Source: Valencia hispanica
Taxonomy: Eukaryota; Chordata; Actinopteri; Cyprinodontiformes; Valenciidae
Reading direction: 5' to 3'
DNA length: 64,000 nt
Assembly: GCA_963556495.2 (NCBI GenBank)
Contig: OY747722.1
Location: 21,409,501 to 21,473,500 of the forward strand
Below are positions 10,651 through 25,600 of the stretch, piece after piece. Each line of letters starts with the position of its first letter. Position 1 is the first letter of the stretch. The notes below the pieces were generated by a model. That model was not told where the DNA came from, searched no databases, and saw nothing but the letters and a program-made list of their open reading frames with translations. The translations under genes and the position numbers were made by a program.

Positions 10651-13600
10651 ATATTCTGAAAATATTCATTTTCTATGTAGTGGCTTTCTGCAGGACAACT
10701 GCCAAATAAGCAATCTATTTCATGACTGTATAAGCCCTTTCATGGCCATAACACAAAAACTAATATCCTAGAGATTTCCCTCTAGGATATTAGTTTTTTT
10801 AAAGTAGCCTATGTAATCAGATTTACTCAGTGAACTTTTGATTTTGTTTACAACAAGCCATTAAAATAAAAAAGGGTTTCACTTTCTGAATTGAATAACT
10901 GAAGTGATGTACATTTGTGATGCTTTTCCAACTTACTGAGATGCAGGTATTAAAAACCCAAGCTGTGAAACAAACAAAAATCTGGATGTATTTTCAAATA
11001 ATTCAAGAGGTTGCCCCTGTATGTTGCCCCATACCAAAGTACAGTTTGAAGAGCCTAGAATAATTGCACGTTTTCCAACGTTTGTAAAGCAGTGCATCAA
11101 CTATTGGCGCAACCGTTATTCTACCACGGCCAGCTGTATATCCACTTTGTTGTGCTTTCTAGTTCAATAGATTTTCCTGTGCATTATGATCCAATAATGT
11201 ATTTATGGACTTGCCCTAAATTCTGGCATGTGTAAATGTGCTAAACAGCTCTTCACAAGATTTTTGCCTCAAAGACCAGATCTGCTCAGTTCTTAAGTGA
11301 CGTACAGAGCGGGTCCCTTAAGGCTCTGAGCTATGACCAGAGTGAACATTAGGTTTAGTGTTGGTGTGAGAGACAGGAAGGAAGGGAGGTAAAGGCTGTT
11401 GACGACCTTGGCTGGGTGTTCATTGAGCAGTGGCATCTGAATTTGCTTCCCAAGTCTGCTCCATTGTTTTAGTGCCTCAGATAAATAGAAATCCCATAGC
11501 ATTTCTCTTTTGCTCATTGATTTTCTTTTCCCTCAAGTCTTCTTTTCGTCTGTCTAATTTTCTCTCCACCTCCTCGCTGGCTCATTCTTGTAGGGTGAGC
11601 TCTTTTCAGAGACAGCAGCTCGCACTATGATGACCCTATCTTATATTTTGCCTGTATTTCCACAGCTATTGCTCACTCATCCCAGTTATGTCTGGATTAT
11701 ACCTTTTTTCTTAGTAGCCTACTTCCCAGAGTCCGTGCTGCAGTCTTTTTTCCCCCACCTTTATCTCTCTACCACATACATCCTTTTTCTAACCCCCTCC
11801 CTGCTCTCAATCCATACTCACCTGTCCTAGAAAACCCCCTGATACAGTGTGTGTGTGTCTGTGTGTTTCATATGTGAATTTGTGCACTCTATTTTGCAAG
11901 CAAGTGTGTTCACATTGGCCACAGTAGACTGCGTGTCTGATGATGATAAAACGCCACAGATACCCCTCTGGCTTTGGAGTAGAGCTGTAGATACAGAATA
12001 TCTTACACATCTTCCTGCTACATGCTGCATAACATTTTTCATTTTATTGAAAGAAATTCTCAATTGAGATTTGAAAATAACCACTATTTAAAGGCAATGA
12101 GAATCCAGTGTATATTTAGGACACTTGATGTTAGAGATGCATTGTCATAGATTTTTGTCTTGTAATTCGGATGGATGGATGGATGGATGGATGGATGGAA
12201 AATAATAAGTATGAGGTACAGCAATACTTAATTTCCTTCTGGGATCAATAAAGTATGTTTGAATTTGGATGGCTGGATGAATATTGGCCAAATTTTAAAA
12301 AAATCTGTGTTGGCAGATATTTGGATCATGTGAAGGAGACACATTTTGGGCAACATTTTTGAAAAAAATAAATAAAATAAGAATCCCCCACAAATAAAGA
12401 TTCAATGAATTAAATTGTGTTTAAACAAATCTGTTTTCTGTTCAGAATTATCCAGTTTTTGTTTTAACAGTGAAAGCATTTTAGAATTTAAACTACAGAA
12501 AATCAAATGCATTACAGATTCCTTAAAAAACAGTGAAATACAGTAGTTCTTTACTGATATTAGCTTCAGCATCATTAGAGTAAGAGTTAGCAACTCGCGG
12601 TATTTTGACAGTCCTTACAAATCATTCGTATCTTGTCTGTTCCCCAGCTTCATCCTTGCATAAGTAGCAGTGTGGTTGGCTGGTCCGACAGGTAGTCTTT
12701 CTTTTGTTAACTTGGTCAAGAACTTCTTCCTCTCTTACCTCAAAATAAGAGTCTCAGACATGAATGCAGGGTGTGAAACATCAAGAACTGAGCTTCATAT
12801 CTGAGGCAAACCCATATTAGCTTTGACAAGAAATATAGTTTTACCTCACCTCTCGATTGATAATCTGCGTAGTATTTTACTGAATTGTGTGTTTTCCTGT
12901 AAGCAGAGGGAACATTTTCCATAGGCTAGTTTTAATCTAATAAAGTTTGTTCCTTTATTATGGCCCCCACTTTCCGAGTAAACTTTAGATTGCTGCTGAT
13001 CTTATAACATCTTGGCATTTATGTTGTTTATTACACCTGCCAATCAAACACAATATTGTGGAAAAATATTGGTACTAGCCTTCCCATTTACCCATTAAGG
13101 TTCTTTGCATTTGCACCGCTTCTGTGTACATACAGTATAATAAAGTAAGAGCATGTCTTAGGATTGACCATTCAAATTGCATACCCAGACTGCAGGTTTG
13201 TCATATTAGCGTCTATTGACTGTGGGTTCTGCAGCCGTGGCAGTGACATTGATCGATTTTTAGACCCTTCTCTGTCCTCCCTGAGATTGAACTGTTTTCA
13301 CTCCTCCATCACTCTCTGTGTCTCTGTAAAGATCACAGTGGGAGGTTCAACTGCTGCTTGGCCGATAACTCTCCGACCTTGGCTTCTGTGGGCAGTGTTA
13401 TTACCTGCTCAGTGTGTTTTTGTGAGATACCTTTGCTTTAGTTAAATCTGCCTCCCCTACATTTGCACTATGTCCCCTTTGAGGTCTGTGCATGCAAGCT
13501 ATTCGTTTCCTGCTCCTGTTGTGAGATGGTGGTCTGGCTCATCAACAAATCAACCTGCTGCATGTGGTGGGCTGGCTCGCTGCCTGTCCTCCTCAACACT

Positions 13601-16600
13601 CGTGTTGCCTCCCCCTCATTTCCTCTCTCTGCCCAGACAAAAACGCCACTTTGATGTCAGGTGGGCTCTCGAAAGGCTGTTTTTATTCATTTTTGCTTCA
13701 CTTTGGGGTTTTTGCCCCTTTTTTTTTAACCAAGTTTTAAGATATCTGTTAAAAATCCAATCAGTTCATTTTGACACCAAGATTGCTTTGTGGATTGAAA
13801 CTGTCTTACTCTAAGTAGGTTTTGGACAAATTGCCGCCTTTTTTATTCTTTGTTTAGATGCAAAGTTAGGATTCAGTACTGTGAAATGAGATTTCCCCCA
13901 ATAAAAGAAAGCTAATACCTCCAAGACTGACTGCTTCCCCTCATTTGAAGAATTCTCATAAATTCCTAAATAAATTGTGTGGGTGTAAAGCATTATTGCC
14001 TCCGAGAGTCTGTTTAATTCATCAGGTTTACTAAACCTCCAACTGTGACCCAGTTCACTTTTAACATCTCTCCCATCAGCCTTCTTCAGGGACACTTACT
14101 ATTTGGAACATTGATCCACATCAGAGGAAAGCTTTCCAACCACAGACAGAAAGTGAGTTTTTAGTTAAAGGGCTTAAATTAATAACATGTGGTAGTAATG
14201 AAGAAAAACCGACAGATTTGAGCTGCTGGTTTGTCTAGGGGAAAGATTACAAGTGATATCCTGCCTATCGCTGTCAAATCAACAGGGGCCTGTTCAGTAT
14301 TCTCCTAACACCACCAAAGGTTGGCATTGTAGTGAATTTTGGGGGGCGGGGGGTTGGCTGGCTTTGTTTGTGTTCCGTTTTTGGAAGGTGCACAAGAAGG
14401 TTTGTTTTGTTGGTTCAGAAGGCCTGTTCTTTCTTCTCCTGGCATTTACCCCTTCTAGCTGTAGACTATTTTTGAACCTTCCCCATGAAAGACATCCTTA
14501 GTTTACGTAATGAATGTCTCATAACAGTTTCTCAAAGGTACAGAAGTTGTTCCAGCTGGTCTAGTTAGAAATGCCCCATTCCAAAAGGTTAATACTGATT
14601 TTTCTTTGGAGTCTGGGCTGCCAACCCTTTTTGAGACCTTTTCGTTTTAAGATGAGCATAACAAACCAATACGTATTTGTGCAAACTTTGTTGTCAAAAA
14701 AAAAGGAAAATCATAAATGGTCGGTAGGTTGCTCGCGAAAGATGTTTGTAAATGCAACCCAGCGAACTCTGGTGCACCTCAAACAAGCGAACCAAAACCC
14801 AGCTGAAGAGGTGGTCTCGGAGCGGTTCCAAACGAACTCTAGTGCGGAGCTAATCCGGTGTGAAAGCGACCAAACTTTATCCCACCCAGTAAACATAAAG
14901 AACAAACCTTTTTAGTCTCGGCGGGCACCCGACTTTGTGGCGCATTATGAGAAGTAGGCTAATTCTTTTTTATTTATTTTTTGTATTTTCTATGTGTGGG
15001 CTGCCTAACATGTGAATGTCCCCACTTTGACGTCAATTCAGTCTATTAATGTTCTATTCATATTTATAATGTTATGTTAATTCTACACAATCCATCTATC
15101 TGCATCCAGTTGTACATGTCATGTAGCATCAAACGGTCTTGACAAACATTTCTGTTAAGATCTGTAGCTGTATCAGAGGTTGAGCTACAATCTTTTGTTG
15201 TTGATCATTTTTGACTGACTGGGTCAAAAAAGTCCTGTCATAGTCAATTTTTATCTGTACATTTTTAAAAATAACATATTCAGTTGTTCATTTTCATTCA
15301 TTTTATTTTATATTAAATCCAAACAAACTCACCTGAGACTGAGAATCCACATCGTGCCATCACACATTGAGCGGATTAATAAGCTACATGTATTATGAAC
15401 ATTTCACCTGCTGTGGCCTGAACACTCTGCAAGGAGCTGAACTGTTCCGCCTGTGGTTAATTGAGGCTGAAGTACCATAGTTTAGAAATCAGGGAACTTT
15501 TCTCCAATTGAGGTGAACAGAATACGGCAAAACGCTCTGAACAAGGGGCTTTTCGGTTTGCTTCAGTCTAAGGAGACCCTCTTGGAGACGTTCTTTTTGC
15601 ATCAATAGTTAAAATGCAGCGATCTGTAACCGCCAGTCTGTGTCCGGCGCAGCCACAGATTCGATCCAAAGCCTCAGCAACACTTCAATGTGCTGTCAGC
15701 TTGTAGTATAGCGAGATGTATTGAGAACAGTGTCCAGGTCTGAGATGATGATCAGATGCTCTATGGGAATCTTTTTTATTTTTTTATTTTATTGATTTAT
15801 TTACCTGTACTCCATGCTTAAAGTTGAAAACGTCTGTGAAGTTGCACTAAGTGGTTTTCACATCGCAGTTAAAAAAAACTTTTAAAATAAAGCAAAAAAT
15901 TGGTTAATGCAATCCCTGTGTATTAACCATAACGCCAGAAAGATGATAAGAACAGCACGCTCAATTGTTTATGTCGACATATTTTCACATGACTTCCTGG
16001 TTTTACTCCGCTTACACGTTTAACTGTCCTAGCTGAAAATCCCTAGCACACGTGTCTTTTTGTTGAGAAACTCTGGTCCTGTTGCATTTACTCACAGTGT
16101 GGATAAGAATCGCAGCAAAAAAAAGAAAAGAAAAACAATTGGTCCGGATCAAAGCAAGTGACCTAACGGACCTTCCTGCTGTAAATGCACTCTTTTTACA
16201 GAGATGCACAACATCTATGCTATGCTTTTTCTCCTAACAGGACGAATTCCTATTCAAATTCAAAAATACTTTATTGATCCCAGAGGGAAATTAAGTGTTG
16301 TAGCTCATACAAATAATTATTTAAGCAGGAAGGATTTCCTGTAGCGGACTGAAGACACTCTGTTGTTGCAGAATAGTCTCATGAAGTGGATGCTCGGGGT
16401 TGTCCATATTTCTTTTGATTTTATGAAGAATCCTTCTTTGCATCATCATCTCCAGATGGTCCACAGTTGTCCCTAGAACAGAACCAGCCTTCTTTATCAG
16501 GTTGTTGACAAAATGTAACTATTGCAATACATGTATATTTGTGCAAAGAAATTTTGGTAAACATTACAAAAAGAAGTTTCTCTGTTTTGACATTGAACTC

Positions 16601-19600
16601 TCCTGATTTTACTCATAATGTTTGCAAAGACCTCCTGGATCGTACTGCTACAGGTGGACTCACCAGCCTCCGACACAACACTAACTTCATTTCTAACTCT
16701 TTAATAGAAGTTATTTGTTGAAATAACTTTTTATGGCAAAATAGACAAACATTTGTTTTTTGGCCATTATTTTCTACATTCAACCTTTTCTTAAATATTC
16801 TCCATGATATAGAGTTACTGGTTTGAGATCAGATTAACATTGTGAACATGTTACTTGTCAATTCATCCAAGAACATTGGTTTTGATTTTTGTAATCAACG
16901 TAATTAACGTAATTAAGTAATTGATTTGCCAGTAAACCATTAAAAAATCATTTGTCAGCACTTTGGCCAATAATAATCCACTGTCAGGCATATTAATTGA
17001 AAAATCCTGGCTGGAAAACTTTCTTTGATTCTGAGCAATGATTCTTGGCTCATGTATTTTTTTTATCCGTCTTAGCCCTCCTTAGACACTTAACCTTACA
17101 ACACTTAACCTTTCGCTGAAACAGGTAAAAAAAGAAAAATAGCGAGCAGAATAGTAAGCAATCAGCAGATTGGCTAAGGTTGGCGTTTAATTAATTTATT
17201 TCAGTAATTCAACTTGAAAGGTGAAAGTAATATATTATATAGACTCTTAACCTGCAAAGTGAGATATTTCAAGCCTTTATTCGTTATAAATTTGATGATT
17301 ATGGCTTATAGCTCATAAAAAACCCATATTCAAAACAAAAGAAAATTTGAATATTACATGAAATCAATATAACAAGGATTTTAAATAGAGAAATGTTGGA
17401 CCTCTGAAAAGTATAGTCATGCATATGTACTCAGGACTTGGTTTGGGCCCTGTTTGCATCCATTAGTGCCTCAATGCAGCATGGCAGGGATGCTAACAGT
17501 CTGTGGCACTGCTGAGATGTTATGGATTCTTCAATAGCGGCCTTCAGTTCTTCTGCATTGTTCGGTCTCATGTCTCTCATCTTTCTCTTGGCAATGCCCC
17601 ATAGATTCTAAGGGGTTCAGGTCAGGCAAGTTTGCTGGCCAATGAAGCACAGTAATCCCATGGTCATTGAACCAGGTTTTGATACTTTTGGCAATGTGGG
17701 CAGGAGCCAAGTCCTGCTGGAATATGAAGTCAGCATCTATAAAGGTCGTCTGTGGAAGGAAGCATGAAGTGCTCCAAAATGTCCTGGTAGATGGTTGCTT
17801 TGATTCTGGACTTACTAAAGCACAGTGGACCAACACCAGCAGATGACACGGCTCCCCAAATCAACACAGAATGTGGAAACTTCACACTGGACTTCAAGCA
17901 TCTTGGATTGTGTGCCTCTTCATTCTTCCTCCAGACCTTTGGACCTTGGTTTCCAAATGAGATGCAACATTTGCAGTTCTTTTTTTCTTTTTTCTTTAGT
18001 GCAGTAAGACGCTTCTGACGTTGTTTGTTGTTCAGGAGCAGCTTGACAAAAGGAATACGACATTTGAAGCCCATGTCCAGGATCCGTCTGTTTGTGGTGC
18101 CTCTTGATGCACTAACTCCAACCTCAGTCCGTTCCTTGTAAAGGTCTTCAACGCTTTTGAATGGCCTTTTACTGACAATCCTCTCTAGGCTGTGGTCATC
18201 CCCGCTGCTTGTGCACCTTTTTCTTCCACACTTTTCCCTTCCACATAACTTTCTATTGATGTGCTTTGATGCAGCACTTTGAGAACATGCAACTTCTTTT
18301 GCAATTACCTTTTGAGGCTTTCCCTCCTTATGGAGGGTGTCAATGATGGTTTTCTGCAGATCTGTCAGGTCACCAGTCTTCCCCATGATTGTAATTACTA
18401 CTGAACCAGACTGAGAGAACATTTAAAGGCTCAGGAACCCTCTGTAGGTGTTTTGGAATATTTTTAGCTGATTTGAGTGTGACACTTTGAATCTACAATA
18501 TTGAAGCTTTTCACAATATTCTAATTTTCTGAGATTTTGAATTTGGGGTTTTCATAAGATGTAAGCCATAATCATAAAAATTCTAACAAATAAAGGCTTG
18601 GAATATCTCACTTTGCATTTAATGAGTCTATATCATATATTCGTTTCAACTTTTAAGTTGAATTGGTGAAATAAATATTTTGTACGATATTCTATATTTT
18701 CGAGTTTCACCTGTTACAGAAACAAGGATAGCTTCCTGTCCTTATCTCTCCAGTTGTAATGTTCCAACAAGTTCCTCTTAAGATCAATAATTAAGAGACG
18801 ATCCTATGTTGTTAACTGGGTTTTGCAGTTATCTTTTTGGTTGATCAAAGGATTGCCCATTAAATCCACATCAACATGTAATTATTGATCTTCTAAGAAA
18901 GAAGAGAATCATCCTGATTAAGATCAAATCCTACAACGTACTGTTGTAGAAGTCAGTGTTCTGTGGAAACATTGCTGGAGTTTTAATCTCCTTGTAACTC
19001 TAAACTGGAATTAATACTGCTACAGGCAGCATCTCCTTTGCTTCCTGACAACCTTGCCAAAAACAACATGTTGGGATTGGCTGAAACTGCCCCTTGTTCG
19101 CCGGAAGCTTAACCTCCCTCCAAACATCCAGCTGGTGCCTCCATTCTTTTCTTACACCAGTTGCACCCCCAGGGGAAAGAATGTGAAGATCCTATAAGCG
19201 GAAAGTAGCAGAGCAACTGAAATGGATCCCCTTTGTATGGGTGCGAAAGGAGGAAATGTGAAGGAAACCCCCCACTGTGGAAGTCTTTGTGAATGGAATG
19301 GCAGCACTTGGGCTGGGTGATGATGGAGGATGGACAACCCAAGCAGCTGGTTCAGTACTTCAGAGGAGCTGATAGAGGGAAAAGTTATTTTTCGTACAAG
19401 GCATGAACATCAACTGGGATCCAAGTAACCTTCATCATAGTGGTTGTGTCTGTCTGACTCCCAAGGACATTTGAATTTTAAGAGCATCATTTTTTGTCAA
19501 GAAGTATTTTCCAATTGAGTTATCTCTTGTGTTAATAGATCAACACTGGAAATCTAGATCATGTGTCACCCTGCCTATTTATTATCAACCTAATGACCCA

Positions 19601-22600
19601 TCAGTGATCTCGTTCCATCGTTAATGTTCAGAGGCCAGTATTATATTCCAGTCCTGCACTACTTCCAGCATACTCCGGCCTTTGAAGAGATGACTTCGTT
19701 TCCTTATTGCAACTTACAAGCCTGTCTGAAATGTGTCATTTGCTTTGGAAATTTGAATCTTTACTCCTTGATTTAGTTTCCTCAGCACTCAAAACACTTG
19801 CTGGTGCAATTTTACACTAGATGAATTGGTTGTGTTTGTAGATCCATCACCCTTAAAAATGACATTAACTGGATAATAGAGGGAAGCACATTCCATAGCT
19901 AAGATACATTTAAGGGGCTTGCATTGTCTTCCTTCCTGTTTTTCTCTCACTTCAGTCTGACCAGTCTACTTTGCTGTGCTGTGCTGACATAATGACTATG
20001 GAAGTGCTAAAAATACCAATGCACAAATGGAACATGTGACACTGTGCATATCTTTGACATATGCTGTAGGATGGGTGCTGATGCTGCTGTTGTATCTTCA
20101 AACAACAAGCGAAGAACATTTTGGCTTGTAATGAAATGAAATAATCAAGTTCTAACTTAAAGTCTACAGGTAGCGATGTGGGTCATTCATCAGCTCCCTC
20201 TTCTCCATGCTTGGATTAAGTTCAAAGGTTAGTGTGGTAATGGTAGTGATTGAACGGGGCTGTACCGTACCATTGATTTTGTAGGATAATAATTCCAGAC
20301 ACCATCAGTGCTGATGCATCACCCATAAACTCACCCCAGTCCCTCAGCTGGACAGCAGCAATAATTCTCTTTGCCCTGACTGTCCTAATGCACATGTAAC
20401 CTTACCCACTTAGGAATACAGATTTGGCAGGAGTTTAATTTTTTTTATTTTTTTATTTTTCAAGTAACCAAAATTGGTCATACAGTACCATTTATAGATG
20501 GAATAATAGATAAAAGCTTGGCCCTTTTTGTATCCTAATATCATCATGCATATAATTTCAATATTCTCCTTTGATTTGCCTCACCAATCATCACTCGTTT
20601 ACAGATGTGGAATCCAAACAAAATCTATAGATGGCTAACCATGAACTTCAAGCAAGTTTGATGCTAGGCGGCTGGATGTTATCTGTATTGAAGTTTACAG
20701 AGGTTTTAAAAAGTTAAACCATAACATCTTCTGATATAATGTCTCTATAATTTAAAGTTCTTTTAATTTATTAAGATTCCAGAGAAAGAAGCAAAGTGAC
20801 CAGAGTGTACCTCCCATTCCCTACCTATTGCTATATATTTCTGGTTAGGTTATTAACCTGGAAGAATCACGCCAGCCACACGCGTATTTGATGCATATAG
20901 TATATGCATCTGTACTTCGCCTCTACACACACACTATTTGTGCGTATAAATGAAACTTCATTATCTCTTATATTTGTTTAGTCAATAAAGCAAATTTAGT
21001 TTAACTCCCAGTCCACTTGTGAGGCCATGCTATAGATGGGCACAGTTTGACACAACTACCATTTTCCAAACTAAGGGAACCCACACATGCAAGGGAAGAA
21101 GATGCAAGCTCAATGCAGAAAGACCCTTGATCTGAATTAGAACCCAGGACTACTGACTCCTGCTGCAAAGGAACAGTGTTACCAAGTGTACCATTGTGCA
21201 GCCAGCAATAGTCACTGTTATTTTAATCACGAATCAATAAAAACAAGAGTCATCAAAGTCTTTCTAAGGCAAAGTTTGTCATTTTATTAGAGTATATAAT
21301 GGGTCAACGAAAATCATATTATGCTAAAAGCCCAACATAATACACAAAGCACGTCTATTGCTCTAGACATTTCTTGACTCCCTATCGACAAAATTAGCCA
21401 ACCAAGGGGCTACATTTCTCTGAGCACTAGTTGATGATTTCTTAAACAGTAATGATCCAATGCCAGAGTTGGTTATAACTTTTATGGCTATTTCAGCTCA
21501 TTTAGTTAGTGTCCCTATTTCACCCAGAAATGTATGTCTGAATTGCAACTATTTGTCTGGTTTCATCCTGACCAAATCTAACTCAGAGACTTGACTAAAG
21601 GTCAGGCTTAGTTTGTCTATTTTTGGTGATTATTTCGATTTGATCAGCTCTAACAGCTTTACAACCACATTTTAAAATTTCCTAAGAATTGCGAAGGAGT
21701 CCTTTTTGAACGTTGTTGAAACAATATTACGGGCCAGTAGATGCTGTAATTTTCTGTTACATGCCAAAAAAAATATCTTGAATTTGTGCAAATAAATATC
21801 CTGCAAAAATAACTTAGATATTAGATAACCAAGACACTGGATTTTGTTTGAGCACTAGTTAATCCTTTAGTAGACTGTAATGATTTAATGTCAGACATTT
21901 ATTCTGAAATTTTGTTGAAAGAAAGCGATTCTTTGATTCTGATTGGCTAAATATTCTAACTTTACATAATAGTCACTGTGTTTAAAAAAATATTAATGTC
22001 TTGTATGGATGCCCTTTAGGTAGATCTTGGGTTAGTTATTCATCATCTTACTGCACGTTGAGAACCTTCGGTGACCTGTATTCTTTTTAGGGAACAATTA
22101 AAGATTTAATTTTTCCAATGGCAACTTTTAATGGCGAGTCTTTCAAATGATTTACATCCCCCAAGTTTTGAATTTCGTCTCTTAGTTTTAGAGGGAAAAG
22201 GAGAAATAAAGAGAAGTTGGGGCAGAGATAAATTGTGAGAAGGTGTGAAGGGATATGGGTAATCTGGAGCTAGTGAGGCAGAGAGAATGTGTGGGTTGAT
22301 GGGCTGTCGGCTGTCAATCTACATGGAGTTTCTCCTCAGAGATGTGCGGCCAATACTGGGCAAGCACCATGCCGGTGGGTCTCTCTTGGCCCCTTGCTGT
22401 GCTTAAGTAACTCTCCCTGAAGCTCATTAGCATCTTTAGAATCTCAACCCTCCCTTAGGGAGTGTTGGATTGAAGTATTGCACAAATGAGGCTACCTATG
22501 CAGTTTGTACATTCGTGTTCATCTCTAACTGTGGGAGGAGAAATGCAAAGATGGAATTAATCAACCTCGTTGTTCTCTCATCTCTAGTTTCGCTTCAAGT

Positions 22601-25600
22601 TCAGGGGCCCCTGCCGACTCTTTAACTAGTTCTGTTTAATTACAGACAGCTTTGGAGGATGCACATGACTGATGCTGACCTAAATCCGAAAACAGGGACA
22701 TTTTCTCCTCATCGCCCCCCTCTCTAAATTTCTTACTTTACTCTATTGATTTCATCTGTGTGGACCCACATGCGAGCAAATTAGCTAAGCAGGGCCATCA
22801 GTTTTGACACTCTGACTCTTCGAGTCCCACTGTCGTGCTTTCCCATGTCCCTTTTGTGCTGTTTCTGAATTTGGCCACAGCTACTTCTACTTTCCAATTT
22901 ATTCTTAAGGATATGACGGGGAATTGGGACTCTCCTCCTTTTGGGGTCCCTGACAGGGATGAGAGTCATTATAAAGCAAATTGGAGAGCAGCCTCATGGT
23001 TGCCACTTATGTGGTTGCGTTAATGGACAAGATCAAGGCAAAGTGTGAAGCAGCTCCTTCCAGCGAAGGGAAAATTTAAAGAGATTGTTCAAGGTGAGTA
23101 TCTCTAACCTCTTTCCCCTGTGTGGTTCTCAATCAGAGTGGCTCTTGGCATTGCTCTGTCCTGCATGGTTTGCTTTGACAACCACAGCTCCCCTCTGCTG
23201 GGCCTTTTGCCTGGCTTTCAGTCCTAAAAGAAATTATTCCAACCCATTTTCCTTCTCCTTTTTGTCCCTATTGCCCATCTCTCTAAATCCAAAATTCCAC
23301 AGGCTCTTACAAGAATAATCCCCTCTTGGTTCACCGGTGGCATGCGGCAGTCAGGAAAATGGTTTTGATGACAGCTGAGCCCCTCAGCCTCACAGGAATG
23401 TTTAACCACGTGCACACACAAACATACTCACACAGGCCGTATAGTCTCTTACAGTCTGTGGTTTAGTGGGCATTTCATTCTAAAGGCCGCCACTTTAGCA
23501 ATCAGCTCCAAGCATCCAACAGCCTTTATTGGCTAACCTTCTCTTGTTTACATCAGCTTCAGGAGAACATAACAGCAAATATGAAGTTTGTCTACTTCTT
23601 TTTTTTTATATAGTACATACAGTTCCTAATATCAAGTTCAAGTAGTTGTGACTAAAGCACTTAAGAGGAAGGAAGCCAATTTTCCGTTGTTGCTCATTTG
23701 AAATTTTAGAAACAAGAGATTTGTGCTTCATGGTACGTTTGCCCTCTATTTTTACATAGGAAAGTGTTGTGAATATAGATTTTTCTTTTCTTTCCACAAA
23801 GGCGGTATAACATTAGTGTCGGGTGTATTTTTTAAACGCCTACAATACAGGATGTCTCAAGGTTGCACATCCTTGTCCCCCACATATCTTATGTCATAGT
23901 AAAACGCTTGATTTCTTTCTTTTTTTTTTATCCCACGATTTTTCCCCATTATTTATCACCCAGTGCTCCTTAGTTCAGGTCCTGGGGTTCCACTCTCCCT
24001 CTGTGCCGGCCCCAGGAGGGGCCCTTCACTGAAACCCAAGCCTCCTTCGTGCTTGGGGAGTGGGCAGGCCCTTCTTTTCACCCGACGGGGCGGGGTTTCT
24101 CCGGCTGGACGTAGCGCGTGGAAGGATCACGTTATTCCAGCCAGATCCTCCCCAACCCTGCGGGCGCCCCGGCCGGCCAGGAGGAGGCAATATACAGCCC
24201 CAGGACTAATGCATGTTTTTGTGGGAGTAGCTCACATTAGCTGCTCAAGGGAACACGGGGAGAACATGCAAACTCCACACAGAAAGGCCATTTTGCCAAC
24301 CCCACCCAGGGTGTGGGTGCCGAAGATGTGGGGGAACAAACACACCCTCAGCACCCACAGCGTCCCCGGCGGTAATCAAACCCGGGACCTTCTAGCTGTG
24401 AGGTGAGCCAGGCTACCAGCTGCGCCACCGTGCCCCCATAAAAACGCTTGATTTCACCTTGAACTAATTTTATATTTAGTCACATTGCAGTCGCAAAGTT
24501 AAAAGCATTTTTTTTAATGTATGACCTTGTCCTGATAGGAAAGAATGTTAAGCAGTGCCCTCAAAGAAGTGGACACTCCCACTTCCACTTATCCGTCTTC
24601 CACATCTTGTGGCTCATGGAAAGCAGGATGCATATCACATGAAGACGTTTTATTTTTATTCCGAGGCTCGGGTTAGATGGCAGATTCCTCTCTCGTCATG
24701 TTTTTCAGCTCGGGCATGCCTCACCGCTGTTGCTGTCTTGTCATTGTTAGCTCGGCTCTTTTGTCGTCAACCTCTAACATGGTCGCTTCTTTGCTTCCTA
24801 CCCCACTGAGCTTTGTGAGTCTTGTGATTGAGCTTTTAGGTTTAGGTCTTATTGCCTGAAACTCAGTGGTGCACACTGTTGAATGCCTCTTTGTTTGGGA
24901 GGCTTTTAGGATTATAAACTATAGTTGCAACAGTTATAAGTTTTTATCAGAAAGAATTGTGTATAAACTTTAAAAGTTAAAACACAAGCCTGCTCAGCTT
25001 CAGCCTTGGACATTCTGTTCCTTATTGAGACGATGTAAATGCATGCTGCTTATCTAGTCTCTGTTTAGCTAGTTCTGTCTTTTCTATAATTCACTTGTCT
25101 AGATTAGAACTGCTCATAGGATTCATTTCAGACTTCAAATTAAGTTTACCTTTTCCCTTCAATAAGAGAAGGCAACATTCAGAGCTCCAGAACAGGTCTT
25201 TTTATGAAGCAGTGACTGGCAGCCTTAGCTGGTAATAAGGTACGCTCCAGTGGCTTGTATTTGTGTAGCACCTGCCATCTGTGTGTCCTTAAGATGGGCC
25301 ACTAAGTGTGTACGTGCGTCATTTCTTTTGAAGCGTCTTCAGTTGCTTTAGCTATGACCGTCTGCCGGTGTGCAGGTTTTTCTTCTGGAAACACATTGTA
25401 CGTCTAGCGCATGCCTCCCTTTCCCTTCTGTGATTCTTCCCATGTCTTGACCTCAAGAGGGAAATCTGAACATTCAAGTTCAAAACCTGCGCCATGCAGC
25501 CCCTACAGCTAAGCACAGATGAAGGACACTGTGGTCTTTTCATTCACTCTCATGCTTTTCATGCACTCCCTGCTGACTAGTACCACCCACTGTTATACAG

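Larger units (their letters stand above)
9554..12165 (+). other. Intron 1 stretch with a TA microsatellite and one perfect hairpin
   Basis: No transposon or gene is recognised. A (TA)n tract spans about 10612-10648, and a 19-bp perfect hairpin lies at 10755-10798. Confidence 0.4.

Noticed and set aside
23963..24406. A 147-codon plus-strand ORF in the GC-rich block
   Set aside because: It lies wholly in a SINE-like element read in antisense; CpG-rich composition lowers stop frequency.
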